A DNA stretch of 64,000 bases from Caulobacteraceae bacterium (lineage in GTDB: Bacteria > Pseudomonadota > Alphaproteobacteria > Caulobacterales > Caulobacteraceae): positions 25,224-89,223 of the forward strand of contig CANJPZ010000008.1 in NCBI GenBank assembly GCA_947476325.1. The letters run 5' to 3'. Positions 26,784 to 36,013 of the stretch are shown here, piece after piece. Under the pieces are notes generated by a model. It was not told the DNA's origin, ran no database searches, and worked only from the letters and a program-made list of their open reading frames with translations. How positions within the stretch are numbered: position 1 is the stretch's first letter; each line of letters begins with the position of its first letter. Made by a program: the position numbers and the translations under genes.

Positions 26784-27503
26784 ATGAAACGTCTGGCCCT
26801 GGCTGCGATCGCCCTGTGTCTTCCCGTGGCGATCGCCTTCGCCCAGCCGGCGGCGGCGCCCGGCGCCGCGCCCAAGAGCATTTCCCTCTACGGCAATGGC
26901 GGCGCCACCGGCCCGACCACCCTGGAGACGCCCAAGCTCAATCTGATGCCGACGCTGGAATACATGCGCCAGGTGATCAACCCGCACGCCAACGCCTACT
27001 GGGCGGCCGAAGGCTATCTGGATGATGAGGACACCTCCAAGGTCGAGGGCGCGCCCGCCGATGACGACGCCTGGGCCGAGCAGTTGTCGCGCGCGGCGAC
27101 CCTGATGGAGGCGGGCAATGGACTGTTCACCGCGGGTCGTCCGCGCAACGGCCGCTGCGTTGAGCCGGGCGCGGCCGCTGCGGCGCCGGCGGCTCCGGCC
27201 CGTGGCGCCGCCGCGCCGGCCGCACCGGCGCGAGGCGGGGCTGCGCCGGCGCGCGGGCCCGGGGCGACCTGCGACATGATCTGGAACCACTATGCGCAGG
27301 AGCTGATCGACGGCGGATCGGCCGCCCTGGTCGCCGCCCGCACCAAGAACGCCAAGGCCGGTTTCGAGGCCGGCAGCACCATCTATGACGCCTGCTTCGG
27401 CTGCCACGCCCGGTTCATCCCGCGCCCGGCCAACTCGCGCTATACCGCCCCCTTCCCGTCGGATGAGGAAATCCGCCAGAAGGGCGGAGCCAAGGGTCAG
27501 TAG
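26784..27503 (+). CDS. Exported cytochrome-c'-like protein with Pro/Ala/Arg linker
   Basis: A 239-residue periplasmic protein with a signal peptide ending near residue 20 (AIAFA). A single haem-attachment motif CFGCH is at residues 204-208, near the C-terminus (IYDACFGCHARFIP), as in class II cytochromes c' (four-helix bundle). A helix with WAEQLSRAATLMEAGN precedes a low-complexity insertion at about 130-160 built from PAARG-like units (AAPAAPARGAAAPAAPARGG), probably looping out of the bundle between helices. A GGAGGAGG ribosome site precedes the ATG at 26784. Electron-transfer or gas-binding role inferred from fold only. Confidence 0.8.
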   Translation: MKRLALAAIALCLPVAIAFAQPAAAPGAAPKSISLYGNGGATGPTTLETPKLNLMPTLEYMRQVINPHANAYWAAEGYLDDEDTSKVEGAPADDDAWAEQLSRAATLMEAGNGLFTAGRPRNGRCVEPGAAAAAPAAPARGAAAPAAPARGGAAPARGPGATCDMIWNHYAQELIDGGSAALVAARTKNAKAGFEAGSTIYDACFGCHARFIPRPANSRYTAPFPSDEEIRQKGGAKGQ

Positions 27504-27536
27504 GCGCGTTCCGGAAAGGCGCACAGGCGAGGGCCG

Positions 27537-28148
27537 ATGAAAAAGCAGATTCCCAATGTGCTGACGATTGGCCGGCTGGTGCTGAGCCTGGTGATGTTCG
27601 CCTGCCTGGCGCTCTATCCCAACACCGCCGACAAGGCCCAGGCCTATAATCTGGCCCTGGTCGCCTTCCTGACCTTTGTGGTCGCCGCCGTGACGGACTT
27701 TTTCGACGGCTGGCTGGCGCGCAAGTGGGGCGTGACCTCGGTGACCGGCGCGATCCTGGATCCCATCGCCGACAAGATCCTGGTCTGCGCGGCGATCCTG
27801 GGGGTGCTGGGCGCCGGCGGGGGAACGCCGGTGCTGATCCCCGGCGCGATCATCCTGTTCCGCGAGTTCGCCGTCTCGGCCCTGCGCGAGGTGCTGGCGC
27901 CGAAGGGCATCAAGCTGCCGGTCACGTTGCTGGCCAAGTCCAAGACCACGCTTCAGCTGGTCGCCCTGGGCTGTTTCATGGCCCTGATCGTCTGGTTCGT
28001 GGTGCCGGGCGGCTCACCCGATCCGCAGTCGTGGAACGCCGCTCGCCTGGTGACCCTGCTGCTGTTCGACGCGGCCGCCGCGGTCACCGTCTGGACCGGC
28101 CTGGAATATGCGCTGGCCGCGCGCAAGGCCCTGGCCGAGGCGCAATAA
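27537..28148 (+). CDS. pgsA: CDP-diacylglycerol--glycerol-3-phosphate 3-phosphatidyltransferase
   Basis: Commits CDP-diacylglycerol to phosphatidylglycerol synthesis in the inner membrane. 203 residues with several membrane helices. The CDP-alcohol phosphotransferase signature, D-G-x2-A-R-x8-G-x3-D-x3-D, is complete in DFFDGWLARKWGV and TGAILDPIADK. The start ATG at 27537 gives the family N-terminus MKKQIPNVLTIGRL. It is 33 bases downstream of the cytochrome gene. Confidence 0.96.
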   Translation: MKKQIPNVLTIGRLVLSLVMFACLALYPNTADKAQAYNLALVAFLTFVVAAVTDFFDGWLARKWGVTSVTGAILDPIADKILVCAAILGVLGAGGGTPVLIPGAIILFREFAVSALREVLAPKGIKLPVTLLAKSKTTLQLVALGCFMALIVWFVVPGGSPDPQSWNAARLVTLLLFDAAAAVTVWTGLEYALAARKALAEAQ

Positions 28149-28176
28149 AAAGCCCGCCGGCGATGAACCGGCGGGC
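28147..28176 (-). terminator. Rho-independent terminator for the cysteine-repeat gene
   Basis: On the minus strand a perfect 9-bp stem (GCCCGCCGG, seven-base loop, CCGGCGGGC) is followed by TTTTT. It lies 28 bases after that gene's stop. On the plus strand only the stem, without a T-run, follows pgsA. Confidence 0.85.
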
Positions 28177-28203
28177 CTGATATTTCCTTAGAAAAGCCTC
28201 AGC

Positions 28204-29310
28204 CTACTTCGGCTGGTTCTCGGTCATCTGGCATCCGCCGATGCCGCCGGCCTGGCTGCACAGGATGATGTCGAACGGAGCCGGCTCGCCCAGGGCGTAC
28301 TGGATGACAAAGCCCGGAGTTCCGTCAGCGCAGGCCACCTCGATATAGGCGTAGCGGGCGCTGGCGCCGCGGCTGCGGGCGTTGTTCACGTCACAGCTGG
28401 AATAGTTCTTCGACACGTTCTTGGCGTTCTTCAGCTGGTCGGTCAGGGCCGGATAGACCGCGTTGTTGTTCGACATGGCGCAGCGATAGCCCTCGGTGAA
28501 GGCGCGCAGGCAGTTGACGACGGTGGTCTTGGCCGGGGTCTTGAGGATGACGGCGCTGTCGGCGCGGTTGTCGCAGCCGATTTCGATGGCTTCATAGGGG
28601 CTGTCGGCCTTGGCGGCGAAGGCGCCGAACTTGGAGACGTTGCAGTCAAAGCCACCGGACTTGGCGGTGGTGGTGTAACCAGCGCGAAGCGAGGCGGTGG
28701 CGGCGACCGCGTCGGTCAGGGTGCAGCCCGAGCCCAGGGTGGTGGCGTTGATGCAGGCGATCTGGCTCTTGAAGGCGCCGCTGGCGTCGGCCTTGATCAT
28801 GAAGCCGGAATTGTCCGAGCAGGCATATTCGAAATACATCGACCCGTCCGAGGTGGCGCCGACGAAGCGGTCCTTGGTGACGGTGCAGGGCTTTTCAGCC
28901 TTGGTCGCCAGATCCTTGAACGGGGCCATGTTGGCTTCCGGCGTGGTCAGGGCGCAGCGCGAGGCCGCGGCCAGGCTTTCCAGCGCAAGACACGGCGTCA
29001 CGGTGACGGCCGAGGTCGCGGTCTGGGGGACGGCGGCGTTGACGAAGGCGCCGACGCCGCTCTGGCAGGCGACTTCATAGAGGTCGGCGTTGGAGGCCGC
29101 GCCCATGACCTTGGCCTGGGTGACCGTGCAGCCCTTGGTTCCCCGGTCGAGCAGGGGCTGCAGCAATTTGGTCAGGTCTTCCTGCGCCATGCCTGTTCCG
29201 GCGGCGGCGCGGGCCGGCGCCTTGGCGGCCGGTGTCTGAGCGCTGGCCGAGTGGCTGTAGATGAATAGCCCGAGGCTCATGGCCACCAGAGCGGAAATCA
29301 GGACTCGCAT
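28204..29310 (-). CDS. Secreted protein with four four-cysteine tandem repeats
   Basis: A 368-residue exported protein (signal peptide ending near residue 24, HSASAQ). Its 16 cysteines fall in four units of about 82 residues: Cys61/82/107/119, 142/164/186/196, 223/246/267/277 and 306/327/351/360. Each unit begins C-T/N/D-V-x-K-like (CTVTQAKVMG, CTVTKDRFVG, CNVSKFGAFA, CDVNNARSRG), has YEVAC, FEYAC, IEIGC or IEVAC before the second cysteine, and closes with two cysteines 9-12 residues apart. There are no other cysteines, so eight disulphides are likely. An Ala-rich spacer (residues 27-40) follows the signal. I do not recognise the family. The start ATG is at 29310 although the frame is open beyond it. 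Confidence 0.8.
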   Translation of the reverse strand: MRVLISALVAMSLGLFIYSHSASAQTPAAKAPARAAAGTGMAQEDLTKLLQPLLDRGTKGCTVTQAKVMGAASNADLYEVACQSGVGAFVNAAVPQTATSAVTVTPCLALESLAAASRCALTTPEANMAPFKDLATKAEKPCTVTKDRFVGATSDGSMYFEYACSDNSGFMIKADASGAFKSQIACINATTLGSGCTLTDAVAATASLRAGYTTTAKSGGFDCNVSKFGAFAAKADSPYEAIEIGCDNRADSAVILKTPAKTTVVNCLRAFTEGYRCAMSNNNAVYPALTDQLKNAKNVSKNYSSCDVNNARSRGASARYAYIEVACADGTPGFVIQYALGEPAPFDIILCSQAGGIGGCQMTENQPK

Positions 29311-29436
29311 GGCGAGCACCCTCCAATAAAACGAAACGTCCCTGAGGTCCCTTAACGCCCTCAAGGGGCGGTGCGTCAAGTTTTGGGTTGGCGTGCGCGG
29401 CAAAGCAGACAATGTGGCGGGCCAGAGGAGATGCTT

Positions 29437-30213
29437 ATGACCGACCATATCAAGATCGCCATGGACGACGGGGTTCTGATCCTGACCATGAACCGGCCCG
29501 ACAAGAAGAATGCCCTGTCCAACGACATGTACCGGCGTCTGGCCGAGGCGGTCGAGGAAGCCCAGGCCGATCCGGCGATTCGCGCCGTGCTGATCCAGGG
29601 CGAGGGCGGGGTGTTCACCGCCGGCAACGACCTGTCCGATTTCGCGGCCGTCTCGTCCGGCGAAGCCAAGGGGACGCGCTATGGCAGCGTGTTCATCGAC
29701 ACCATCGGGCGGGCGCAAAAGCCGCTGATCGCAGCGGTGAACGGCATCGCGGTGGGCATCGGCGTGACCATGCTGCTGCACTGCGACCTGGTGTATGTGG
29801 CCGAGGATGCGCGGCTGTCGACGCCGTTCGTCAATCTGGGCCTGGTGCCGGAAGCGGCCTCCAGCCTGCTGCTGCCGGCCCGCATCGGCCATGCGCGGGC
29901 CTTTGCCATGTTCGCGCTGGGCGAGGTGGTTCTGGGGTCAAAGGCCGCCGAGATCGGCCTGGCCAACCAGGCCCTGCCGGCCGCCGAAGTGCAGGCCGCG
30001 GCCCTGGCCGCCGCCAGGGCCGTCGCCAAGCGCCCGCTCGGCTCGGTGATGGCCACCAAGCGCCTGATGCGCGACACCGCCGCCATCGCCGCGGTCATGG
30101 AGGCCGAGGGCAAGCTGTTCACCGAGCGGCTGAAAACCGCCGAGGCGGCCGAGGCCTTCGCCGCCTTCGCCGAGCGCCGGGCGCCGGACTTCACCAAGGT
30201 CGCCGCCTCGTAA
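29437..30213 (+). CDS. Enoyl-CoA hydratase/isomerase-family protein
   Basis: A 258-residue crotonase-fold enzyme. The oxyanion-hole regions are AGNDLSDFAA (residues around 62) and NGIAVGIGVTMLLHCDLVY. A Glu follows in the LGLVPEAASSLLLPARIG block, as in hydratases or enoyl-CoA isomerases, and the C-terminal helix continues to FAERRAPDFTK. The physiological substrate is unknown. Two in-frame ATG codons are six bases apart; the second (29437) is preferred because the AGAGGAG ribosome site touches the first. Confidence 0.9.
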   Translation: MTDHIKIAMDDGVLILTMNRPDKKNALSNDMYRRLAEAVEEAQADPAIRAVLIQGEGGVFTAGNDLSDFAAVSSGEAKGTRYGSVFIDTIGRAQKPLIAAVNGIAVGIGVTMLLHCDLVYVAEDARLSTPFVNLGLVPEAASSLLLPARIGHARAFAMFALGEVVLGSKAAEIGLANQALPAAEVQAAALAAARAVAKRPLGSVMATKRLMRDTAAIAAVMEAEGKLFTERLKTAEAAEAFAAFAERRAPDFTKVAAS

Positions 30214-30222
30214 GGGCGCGTC

Positions 30223-30561
30223 TCAGGACTTTCTGCGGGCCGCCACGGCGATCGCCTTGCTGGCCCAGATGGCCAGTTCATCGGGGTCTTCGAGCACGTC
30301 CTCGGGCACGGTCATGTAGGCCATGGGCTTTTTGCCCGAGTCCTCGCCGTAGGGGTTGAACGGGGTCGATCCGCAGGCTTCGAAGTCGGCGCGGTTGGTC
30401 TCGTCGACCTTGAGGTAGAAACGGTACTCGCTGTCGATCAGGCCGAAGATCGGCCCGCCGGCATAGAGCCCTGCGCCGCCGAAGAACTTTTTCGAGACCA
30501 CCGGCCCGCAGCGTTCCAGCTGTTCCAGCACATAGTCGATATAGGCCTGCGAGACCGCCAC
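30223..30561 (-). CDS. TfoX N-terminal-domain protein
   Basis: A 112-residue protein that is just the TfoX/Sxy N-terminal domain. Family features: VVSKKFFGGAGLYAGGPIFG, then FYLKVDETNRADFEACG and PYGEDSGKKPMAYMTVPEDV. Full TfoX activates competence genes in gammaproteobacteria; alphaproteobacterial single-domain relatives have no established role. It lies three bases downstream of the MFS gene and is probably cotranscribed. Confidence 0.88.
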   Translation of the reverse strand: MAVSQAYIDYVLEQLERCGPVVSKKFFGGAGLYAGGPIFGLIDSEYRFYLKVDETNRADFEACGSTPFNPYGEDSGKKPMAYMTVPEDVLEDPDELAIWASKAIAVAARRKS

Positions 30562-30564
30562 CGG

Positions 30565-31857
30565 TCAGTCGCCGGTCAGCTTGTCGGCCTTGCGCAGGGC
30601 CGGGAACAGGCGCGACCAGGTGCCGGTGACAATCAGGGCGCCGACGCCGCCGAACACCGCCGCGCCGACCGGACCGATGATCCGGGCCACAACGCCGCTC
30701 TCGAATTCGCCCAGTTCGTTGGAGGCGCCGATGAACAGGCTGGAGACCGCCGCCACCCGTCCGCGCATCGAATCGGGGGTGACGATCTGCACCAGGGTCT
30801 GGCGCACATAGACGCTCAGCATGTCGGCGCCGCCCAGAATGGCCAGGGCGCCCATGGACAGGGGCAGGGATTTCGAGACGCCGAACACCACTGTGGCGGC
30901 GCCGAAGATGGCCACGCCAGTAAAGATCGCCTGGCCCGCCTTTCGCTTCACGGGGCGGCCGGCAAGGTAGAAGGCGACCAGGGTCGCGCCCACGCCCGGC
31001 ATGGCGCGCAGCAGGCCATAGGCCATGGCCCGCTCATCCGGCCGCAGCGGCAGAACGTCGGCGGCGAACACCGGCAACAGGGCGGTCGCCCCGCCCAGCA
31101 ACACGGCGAACAGATCCAGTGAAATGGCGCCCAGCACGATCTTCTGGCCCCAGACATAGGCCAGGCCTTCCTTCATCATCTCCCAGCGCGAGCCGCCGTG
31201 CCGGTCAGGCCGGGTCTTGCCCTTGATCAGCATCAGGCAGCCGACGGCGATGACGTAGAGGCCGGCCGAGACGATGTAGGCCCAGCCCGCCGCCTCATCT
31301 ATGGGCCCGAACCGCGCCGCTGTGGCCAGCACCGCGCCGCCGATCACCGGCCCGACGATGGTCGCCGTCTGCCAGGACAGGGAGTTCCAGGCCAGGGCCC
31401 GGGGCATCAACTCGCGCGGCACCAGCATGGGTGCGAGAGCTCCGCCGGCCGGCGCGATAAAGGCGCGCGAACAGCCGAACGCGGCGGCGATGACGAAAAT
31501 AGGCCACAGCATCGGGTGGCTGAAACCCAGGAAGGCCAGAACCAGGGTGGAGATCAGATCGGCGCCCAGCGACAGGACCATGATCTTGCGCCGGTCATAA
31601 TGGTCGGCGGCGTGACCCGAGATCAGCACCAGTCCCAGCACCGGCAGGAACTGGATCAGCCCGACCATGCCCAGGCTGAAGGACGCCTCCTTGACGTCGG
31701 CCCCGGCCCCGCGCGCCAGGTTGTAGATCTGCCAGGCGATGGTGGTGGCCTGGACCTGGACGCCCATGGTCGCCAGAAACCGCGCCCCGATGAACATCAT
31801 GTAGGACCGCTGGGCGAGCAGCTGGCGAGTCTCGGAAGGGGCGGAAAGGTCGGTCAT
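30565..31857 (-). CDS. MFS transporter (EntS-like exporter group)
   Basis: A 430-residue transporter with about 12 membrane helices. The family loop motif is seen as GHAADHYDRRKIMV between helices 2 and 3, and RPVKRKAGQ occupies the central repeat. The N-terminal YMMFIGARFLATMGVQVQATTIAWQIYNL and C-terminal MRGRVAAVSSLFIGASNELGEF are typical of the enterobactin-exporter-like EntS/MFS_3 group. Substrate unknown. The start ATG at 31857 was preferred; the frame continues 41 non-conserved codons upstream. Confidence 0.88.
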   Translation of the reverse strand: MTDLSAPSETRQLLAQRSYMMFIGARFLATMGVQVQATTIAWQIYNLARGAGADVKEASFSLGMVGLIQFLPVLGLVLISGHAADHYDRRKIMVLSLGADLISTLVLAFLGFSHPMLWPIFVIAAAFGCSRAFIAPAGGALAPMLVPRELMPRALAWNSLSWQTATIVGPVIGGAVLATAARFGPIDEAAGWAYIVSAGLYVIAVGCLMLIKGKTRPDRHGGSRWEMMKEGLAYVWGQKIVLGAISLDLFAVLLGGATALLPVFAADVLPLRPDERAMAYGLLRAMPGVGATLVAFYLAGRPVKRKAGQAIFTGVAIFGAATVVFGVSKSLPLSMGALAILGGADMLSVYVRQTLVQIVTPDSMRGRVAAVSSLFIGASNELGEFESGVVARIIGPVGAAVFGGVGALIVTGTWSRLFPALRKADKLTGD

Positions 31858-31957
31858 TTGAGCGGGCGACCATGCGACGGATTTGGCCGCTGCGGCAAGA
31901 GCCAGCGCCGGGCCGCGATTGACGGAGGGGCGCACACCCACTATCGCGCGCCGACCC

Positions 31958-32452
31958 ATGAGCAAGCTGCCCCCCATCACCCTCGAACAGCCCGAGGATT
32001 TCGCCGTCGTCGAAAGCCTGATCGACCAGGCGTTCGGCCCTGGTCGCTATGCGAAATCCGCCGAGCGTCTGCGCGAGGGGAACTCCCATCTGGCCGGCGT
32101 GTCGGTGGTGGCCCGCGAGGGCGGCGCCATCGTCGGCTGCGCGCGCATGTGGCCGGTGAAGGTCGGCGATCGGCCCGCCGTTCTGCTGGGCCCCTTCGCC
32201 GTCGCCGATGAACAGCGCAACAAGGGCCTGGGTCTGGCGCTGGTGCAGGCGGCCTGCAAGGCGGCGGCGGACGCCGGTCACGCCCTGGTCATCCTGGTCG
32301 GCGATGCGAAATTCTTCGCCCGGGCCAAGTTTGAACCGGTAGATCCGAAAGCGGTATTCTTTCCCGGTCCTGTCGATATGCGCCGGGTTCTGACCCTGGC
32401 GCTGAAGCCCGGCGCTGCCGATGGGCTGGGCGGCGCGGTCACCCGGCCCTAG
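31958..32452 (+). CDS. GNAT-family N-acetyltransferase
   Basis: A 164-residue acetyltransferase with the acetyl-CoA motif LGPFAVADEQRNKGLGLALVQAA and the later strand LVILVGDAKFFARAKFEPV, typical of the group annotated as predicted N-acetyltransferase YhbS. It starts the cluster that runs through the CCA-transferase gene. The start codon follows CCGACCC with no good ribosome site. Confidence 0.88.
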   Translation: MSKLPPITLEQPEDFAVVESLIDQAFGPGRYAKSAERLREGNSHLAGVSVVAREGGAIVGCARMWPVKVGDRPAVLLGPFAVADEQRNKGLGLALVQAACKAAADAGHALVILVGDAKFFARAKFEPVDPKAVFFPGPVDMRRVLTLALKPGAADGLGGAVTRP

Positions 32453-32503
32453 GGCTGCGCATCGCGCTTTGCACGGCGCGGCAATCACGCTTAGCTGAGG
32501 TCC

Positions 32504-33055
32504 ATGAGCCTCAAGGGTCTGGAGACCGTCACGGAAGCTGCAACGACGGCGGGCAAACGCGGCCTGCCGCCGGTTCACCTGTGGAACCCGCCCAACTGCG
32601 GCGAGATCGACATCGTCATCAAGCGGAATGGCCTGTGGTTCCACGAAGGCACGCCGATCGGGCGCGAGGCGCTGGTGCGGCTGTTCTCGACGGTGCTGCG
32701 CAAGGACGCCGACGGCATCTATCTTGTCACTCCGGTCGAGAAGATGAAGATAACGGTCGAGGATGCGCCCTTCATCGCCGTGCGCGTCGACCGGGTGGGC
32801 GAGGCGCTGGTCTTCACCACCAACGTCGGCGACATGGTCGAGGCCGGGCCCGACAACGCCATCCGCGTCGAGATGGACGCAGCGACCGGCGAGCCCCGCC
32901 CTTACATCCACGTGCGGCGCGGACTGGACGCCCTGATCGCCCGGCCGGTGTTCTATGAGCTGGTCGAGATGGCCAGCCTTCGCGACGGCGAGGCGGGTCA
33001 CCGCCACTATGTGAGCTCCAACGGCGTGTGGTTTCCCGTCGGGCCTGTTCAATGA
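32504..33055 (+). CDS. DUF1285-family protein
   Basis: A 183-residue DUF1285 protein. Family features include NCGEIDIVIKRNGLWFHEGT near residue 30, PIGREALVRLFSTVLRKDADG, LVTPVEKMKITVEDAPF and the C-terminal HRHYVSSNGVWFPVG. Structures of the family show a small beta-rich fold; function unknown. It is stop-start coupled (ATGA) to the NUDIX gene. Confidence 0.9.
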   Translation: MSLKGLETVTEAATTAGKRGLPPVHLWNPPNCGEIDIVIKRNGLWFHEGTPIGREALVRLFSTVLRKDADGIYLVTPVEKMKITVEDAPFIAVRVDRVGEALVFTTNVGDMVEAGPDNAIRVEMDAATGEPRPYIHVRRGLDALIARPVFYELVEMASLRDGEAGHRHYVSSNGVWFPVGPVQ

Positions 33056-33681
33056 CACCGCTGCGCACGAGGGTCAGGGCGGTGCTCGATCCGCTGTCGG
33101 ACGTCCACGCGGTGGCCGGACAGTCTGACTATGATCTCAATCCCTGGGCCCGGCCGGACGAGGCCGCCGCCAGCGCGTTGAAACCGGCGGCGGTTCTGGT
33201 GCCCATCGTCGAACATTCCGCGGGACCAAGCCTGCTGCTCACCCGCCGCTCGGATTCGCTGCGCAAGCACACCGGCCAGATCGCCTTTCCGGGCGGCCGG
33301 TGCGATCCGGGCGAATCGGTCGCCGAAACGGCGCTTCGCGAGGCAGAGGAAGAGGTCGGCCTGTCGCGCGATTTCGTCGAGGTGGCCGGCCAGCTGACGC
33401 CGTACGAGACGGTCACGGGCTATGTGGTCACCCCGGTGGTCGCCTTTGTGCGGCCAGGCTTTACCCTGACCCTGAACGCCGACGAGGTCGCCGCAGCCTT
33501 TGAGGCGCCCTTCGACTTCCTCATGGATGCCGCCAACCATATGCGCCACTATCGCGAGCCGACCGGGGGAGGGCCCAAGCGCTATTTCTACGCCATGACC
33601 TATGAAGACCATTACATCTGGGGCGCCACTGCCGGCATGCTGCGCGGCTTTCATGACCGGCTGCATGGAGCGAACGGATGA
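33052..33681 (+). CDS. NUDIX hydrolase, CoA pyrophosphatase type
   Basis: A 209-residue NUDIX enzyme. The NUDIX box is GGRCDPGESVAETALREAEE followed by EVGL, and the CoA-specific upstream motif is SLRKHTGQIAFPGG, so the substrate is probably coenzyme A or acyl-CoA. The ATG at 33052 overlaps the previous stop (ATGA), and the gene's own stop overlaps the next ATG the same way. Confidence 0.93.
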   Translation: MTPLRTRVRAVLDPLSDVHAVAGQSDYDLNPWARPDEAAASALKPAAVLVPIVEHSAGPSLLLTRRSDSLRKHTGQIAFPGGRCDPGESVAETALREAEEEVGLSRDFVEVAGQLTPYETVTGYVVTPVVAFVRPGFTLTLNADEVAAAFEAPFDFLMDAANHMRHYREPTGGGPKRYFYAMTYEDHYIWGATAGMLRGFHDRLHGANG

Positions 33682-33932
33682 TCAGGTTCTTATGCCGGCT
33701 GCTGCTGATCGCCCTGCCGTTCGTCGTCTGGTACGTCTGGTCCCATATCGACCAGAAGCGCGGCAATCCGAAACGTACAGCACCGCGGGTCTGGCTGGCG
33801 GCGATAGGTCTGCTTTTGGTCGCCGCCTCCCTGCTGGTTACCGGCCTGATCGGCACGGCCAACGACAAGAACGCCACCTATGTGCCGGTTGAGACCGCCC
33901 CGAACGGGACCCTGGTTCCAGGACCCCGCTGA
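33678..33932 (+). CDS. Small two-helix membrane protein (possibly DUF6111)
   Basis: An 84-residue protein with two predicted membrane helices (LLLIALPFVVWYVW and VWLAAIGLLLVAASLLVTGLI) and a short polar tail. Its place between a NUDIX gene and the CCA-transferase gene matches small proteins annotated DUF6111 in other Alphaproteobacteria; I recall this and cannot check it. Translation is coupled to the NUDIX gene (ATGA). Confidence 0.75.
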   Translation: MIRFLCRLLLIALPFVVWYVWSHIDQKRGNPKRTAPRVWLAAIGLLLVAASLLVTGLIGTANDKNATYVPVETAPNGTLVPGPR

Positions 33933-33936
33933 CGCC

Positions 33937-35133
33937 ATGACCCAGCGCCTCACCGGTCAGGACTGGATGATCGCAGCCAACACCCGCGCCGTCTTTGCCG
34001 CGCTGGAGGCGGCGGGCGGGCCCGGCTGCGCCCGCTTTGTCGGCGGCTGCGTGCGCAATACCCTGATGGGCAAGCCGGTGGACGACATCGACATCGCCAC
34101 GGTGCTGCATCCAGAGGCGGTGATCGCCGCCCTGGACACAGCCGGCATCAAGCATGTTCCCACCGGTCTCGAACACGGAACCGTCACGGCGATCAGCGGC
34201 GGCAAGCCCTTTGAGGTGACCACCCTGCGCCACGATGTATCCACTGACGGGCGCAACGCCACGGTCGCCTTCACCGATGACTGGGCGCAGGACGCCGCCC
34301 GACGGGATTTCCGGTTCAACGCGCTCTACGCCGACCTGAGGGGTGAGATTGTTGATCCGGTCGGCGATGGGGTGGATGATGCCCTGGCGGGCCGGGTGAT
34401 CTTTGTCGGCGATCCGCAGACCCGCATCCGGGAGGACTACCTTCGCATCCTGCGGTTTTTCCGCTTTTTTGCCTGGTACGGACGCGGCGAACCCGACGCC
34501 GCTGCGCTGGAGGCCTGTGCGGCCCTCAAGGACGGCATGAGACGGCTTTCAGCCGAACGGATTTCCAAGGAATTGCTGAAACTGCTGGCCGCCGAAGCGC
34601 CCGGCCGGGCGGTCGCCCTGATGATCTCGACGGGCGTTCTGGCGGCCTTCGCGCCCGAAGCCGGAAACCTGGACCGGTTCGCCGAGGTATTGAGCGGTCC
34701 GCCAGACGCCGTGCTGAGGCTGGCGGCCCTGCTGCCGGACGATGCGGTCCTGGCGCGCGGCGTGGCCGAGCGCCTGCGTCTGTCCAACGCCCAGCGCGAC
34801 CGGCTGGTCGCCGCCCTGGGGTCCGGTCCGGTCCTGTCCGCCAACATGACGGATGCCGCCGCCCGCCAGCAGCTCTACCGGATTGGCGCCCAGGCCTTTG
34901 GCGACCGCCTTCACCTGGCCGGTCAGGCCAGCCAGCGTCTGCTCGATCTTGCCGCCGCCTGGCGCAAACCCGAACTGCCGGTCGGCGGCGAGGATGTGGC
35001 CGCTCTCGGCGTGCCAAAGGGCCCGATGGTCGGCGAAATCCTGCGGACCCTGGGGGCCTGGTGGATCGAAAACGACTTTCCGGCGGACCGCAGGGCAGTG
35101 CTCAAGCGCCTGTCTGAAATCGTTTCAGCCTAG
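33937..35133 (+). CDS. CCA tRNA nucleotidyltransferase / poly(A)-polymerase-like enzyme
   Basis: A 398-residue class II nucleotidyltransferase of the tRNA CCA-adding or PcnB group. The metal site is [22 protein letters not shown], with the aspartates of [18 protein letters not shown] and [22 protein letters not shown] are the head and neck motifs. It probably builds or repairs the CCA end of tRNA. The start ATG at 33937 is four bases after the previous stop. The stop shares CTAG with convergent hemF. Confidence 0.93.
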   Translation: MTQRLTGQDWMIAANTRAVFAALEAAGGPGCARFVGGCVRNTLMGKPVDDIDIATVLHPEAVIAALDTAGIKHVPTGLEHGTVTAISGGKPFEVTTLRHDVSTDGRNATVAFTDDWAQDAARRDFRFNALYADLRGEIVDPVGDGVDDALAGRVIFVGDPQTRIREDYLRILRFFRFFAWYGRGEPDAAALEACAALKDGMRRLSAERISKELLKLLAAEAPGRAVALMISTGVLAAFAPEAGNLDRFAEVLSGPPDAVLRLAALLPDDAVLARGVAERLRLSNAQRDRLVAALGSGPVLSANMTDAAARQQLYRIGAQAFGDRLHLAGQASQRLLDLAAAWRKPELPVGGEDVAALGVPKGPMVGEILRTLGAWWIENDFPADRRAVLKRLSEIVSA

Positions 35134-35999
35134 GGCCACTTCACCACGGGGGGCATGGACGACAGGATGCTGTCGATGTTGCCGCCGGTCTTCAGGCCGA
35201 ACATCGTGCCGCGGTCGTAGAGCAGATTGAATTCGACATAACGGCCGCGCCGGATCAGCTGCTCCTCGCGATCCTCAGGCGTCCACGGTTCGTCCATCCG
35301 GTGACGCACGATCTTTGGATAGATGTTGAGGAACGCCTCGCCCACGTCACGGGTGAAGGCGAAGTCGCGGTCGTGGTCGCCGGAATTGTGACGGTCGTAA
35401 AAGATGCCGCCGATGCCGCGCGGCTCGTTGCGGTGCGCGAGGAAGAAATACTCGTCGCACCAGGCCTTGTACTTTGCGTGCCAGTCCGGGTGGTGCGGAT
35501 CGCAGGCGGCCTTCATGGCGGCGTGGAAGACGACGGCGTCAGGCGCCTCCTGGCTGCGCTGGGAATCCAGCACCGGCGTCAGGTCTGCGCCGCCGCCGAA
35601 CCAGCTGTCTTCGCCGGCGCAGATAAAGCGGGTGTTCATATGCACAGCCGGCACGCGCGGATTGACCGGATGGACGATAAGGCTGATGCCGGTGGCGAAA
35701 AAGGTCTGGCCTTCCTTGCCGGGCATGATCTGGGCCATCTGCTCGGTAACGGGGCCGTGCACCAGGCTCACGTGGACGCCGGCCTTTTCGAACAGCCGGC
35801 CATGCAGCATGCCCATGACCCCGCCGCCGCCGGCGGGCCGGCCCCAGGGGGTCAGCACGAACTTGCCCGGCTCGCCGGGGTACAGTTCCGGCGGCGCCTC
35901 GGCCTCAAGTTTTTCGAAAGCGGCGGTGATCCGGTTGCGCAGCGAGTCGAACCAGGCCTTGGCGGCGTCTTGTCGCAGGGTCAGGGTTTGTGTGGGCAT
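35130..35999 (-). CDS. hemF: Oxygen-dependent coproporphyrinogen-III oxidase
   Basis: Makes protoporphyrinogen-IX in aerobic haem synthesis. 289 residues. Family motifs: [42 protein letters not shown], and the C-terminal [16 protein letters not shown]. No membrane segment. It follows trmL by 14 bases on the minus strand and is close to the bc1 operon, whose cytochromes need haem. Confidence 0.97.
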   Translation of the reverse strand: MPTQTLTLRQDAAKAWFDSLRNRITAAFEKLEAEAPPELYPGEPGKFVLTPWGRPAGGGGVMGMLHGRLFEKAGVHVSLVHGPVTEQMAQIMPGKEGQTFFATGISLIVHPVNPRVPAVHMNTRFICAGEDSWFGGGADLTPVLDSQRSQEAPDAVVFHAAMKAACDPHHPDWHAKYKAWCDEYFFLAHRNEPRGIGGIFYDRHNSGDHDRDFAFTRDVGEAFLNIYPKIVRHRMDEPWTPEDREEQLIRRGRYVEFNLLYDRGTMFGLKTGGNIDSILSSMPPVVKWP

Positions 36000-36013
36000 T
36001 TTGGCGATAAACC

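Noticed and set aside
24714..27524. Long minus-strand open frame opposite uvrC and the cytochrome-like gene
   Set aside because: It runs through uvrC and the palindromic element in antisense and has no recognisable domain; GC-driven shadow.
28152..28176. Terminator for pgsA on the plus strand
   Set aside because: The stem exists but no T-run follows on the plus strand; the T-run fits the minus-strand gene.
29431..29436. Upstream ATG of the enoyl-CoA hydratase gene
   Set aside because: It directly follows the AGAGGAG site with no spacing; the ATG six bases later is better placed.
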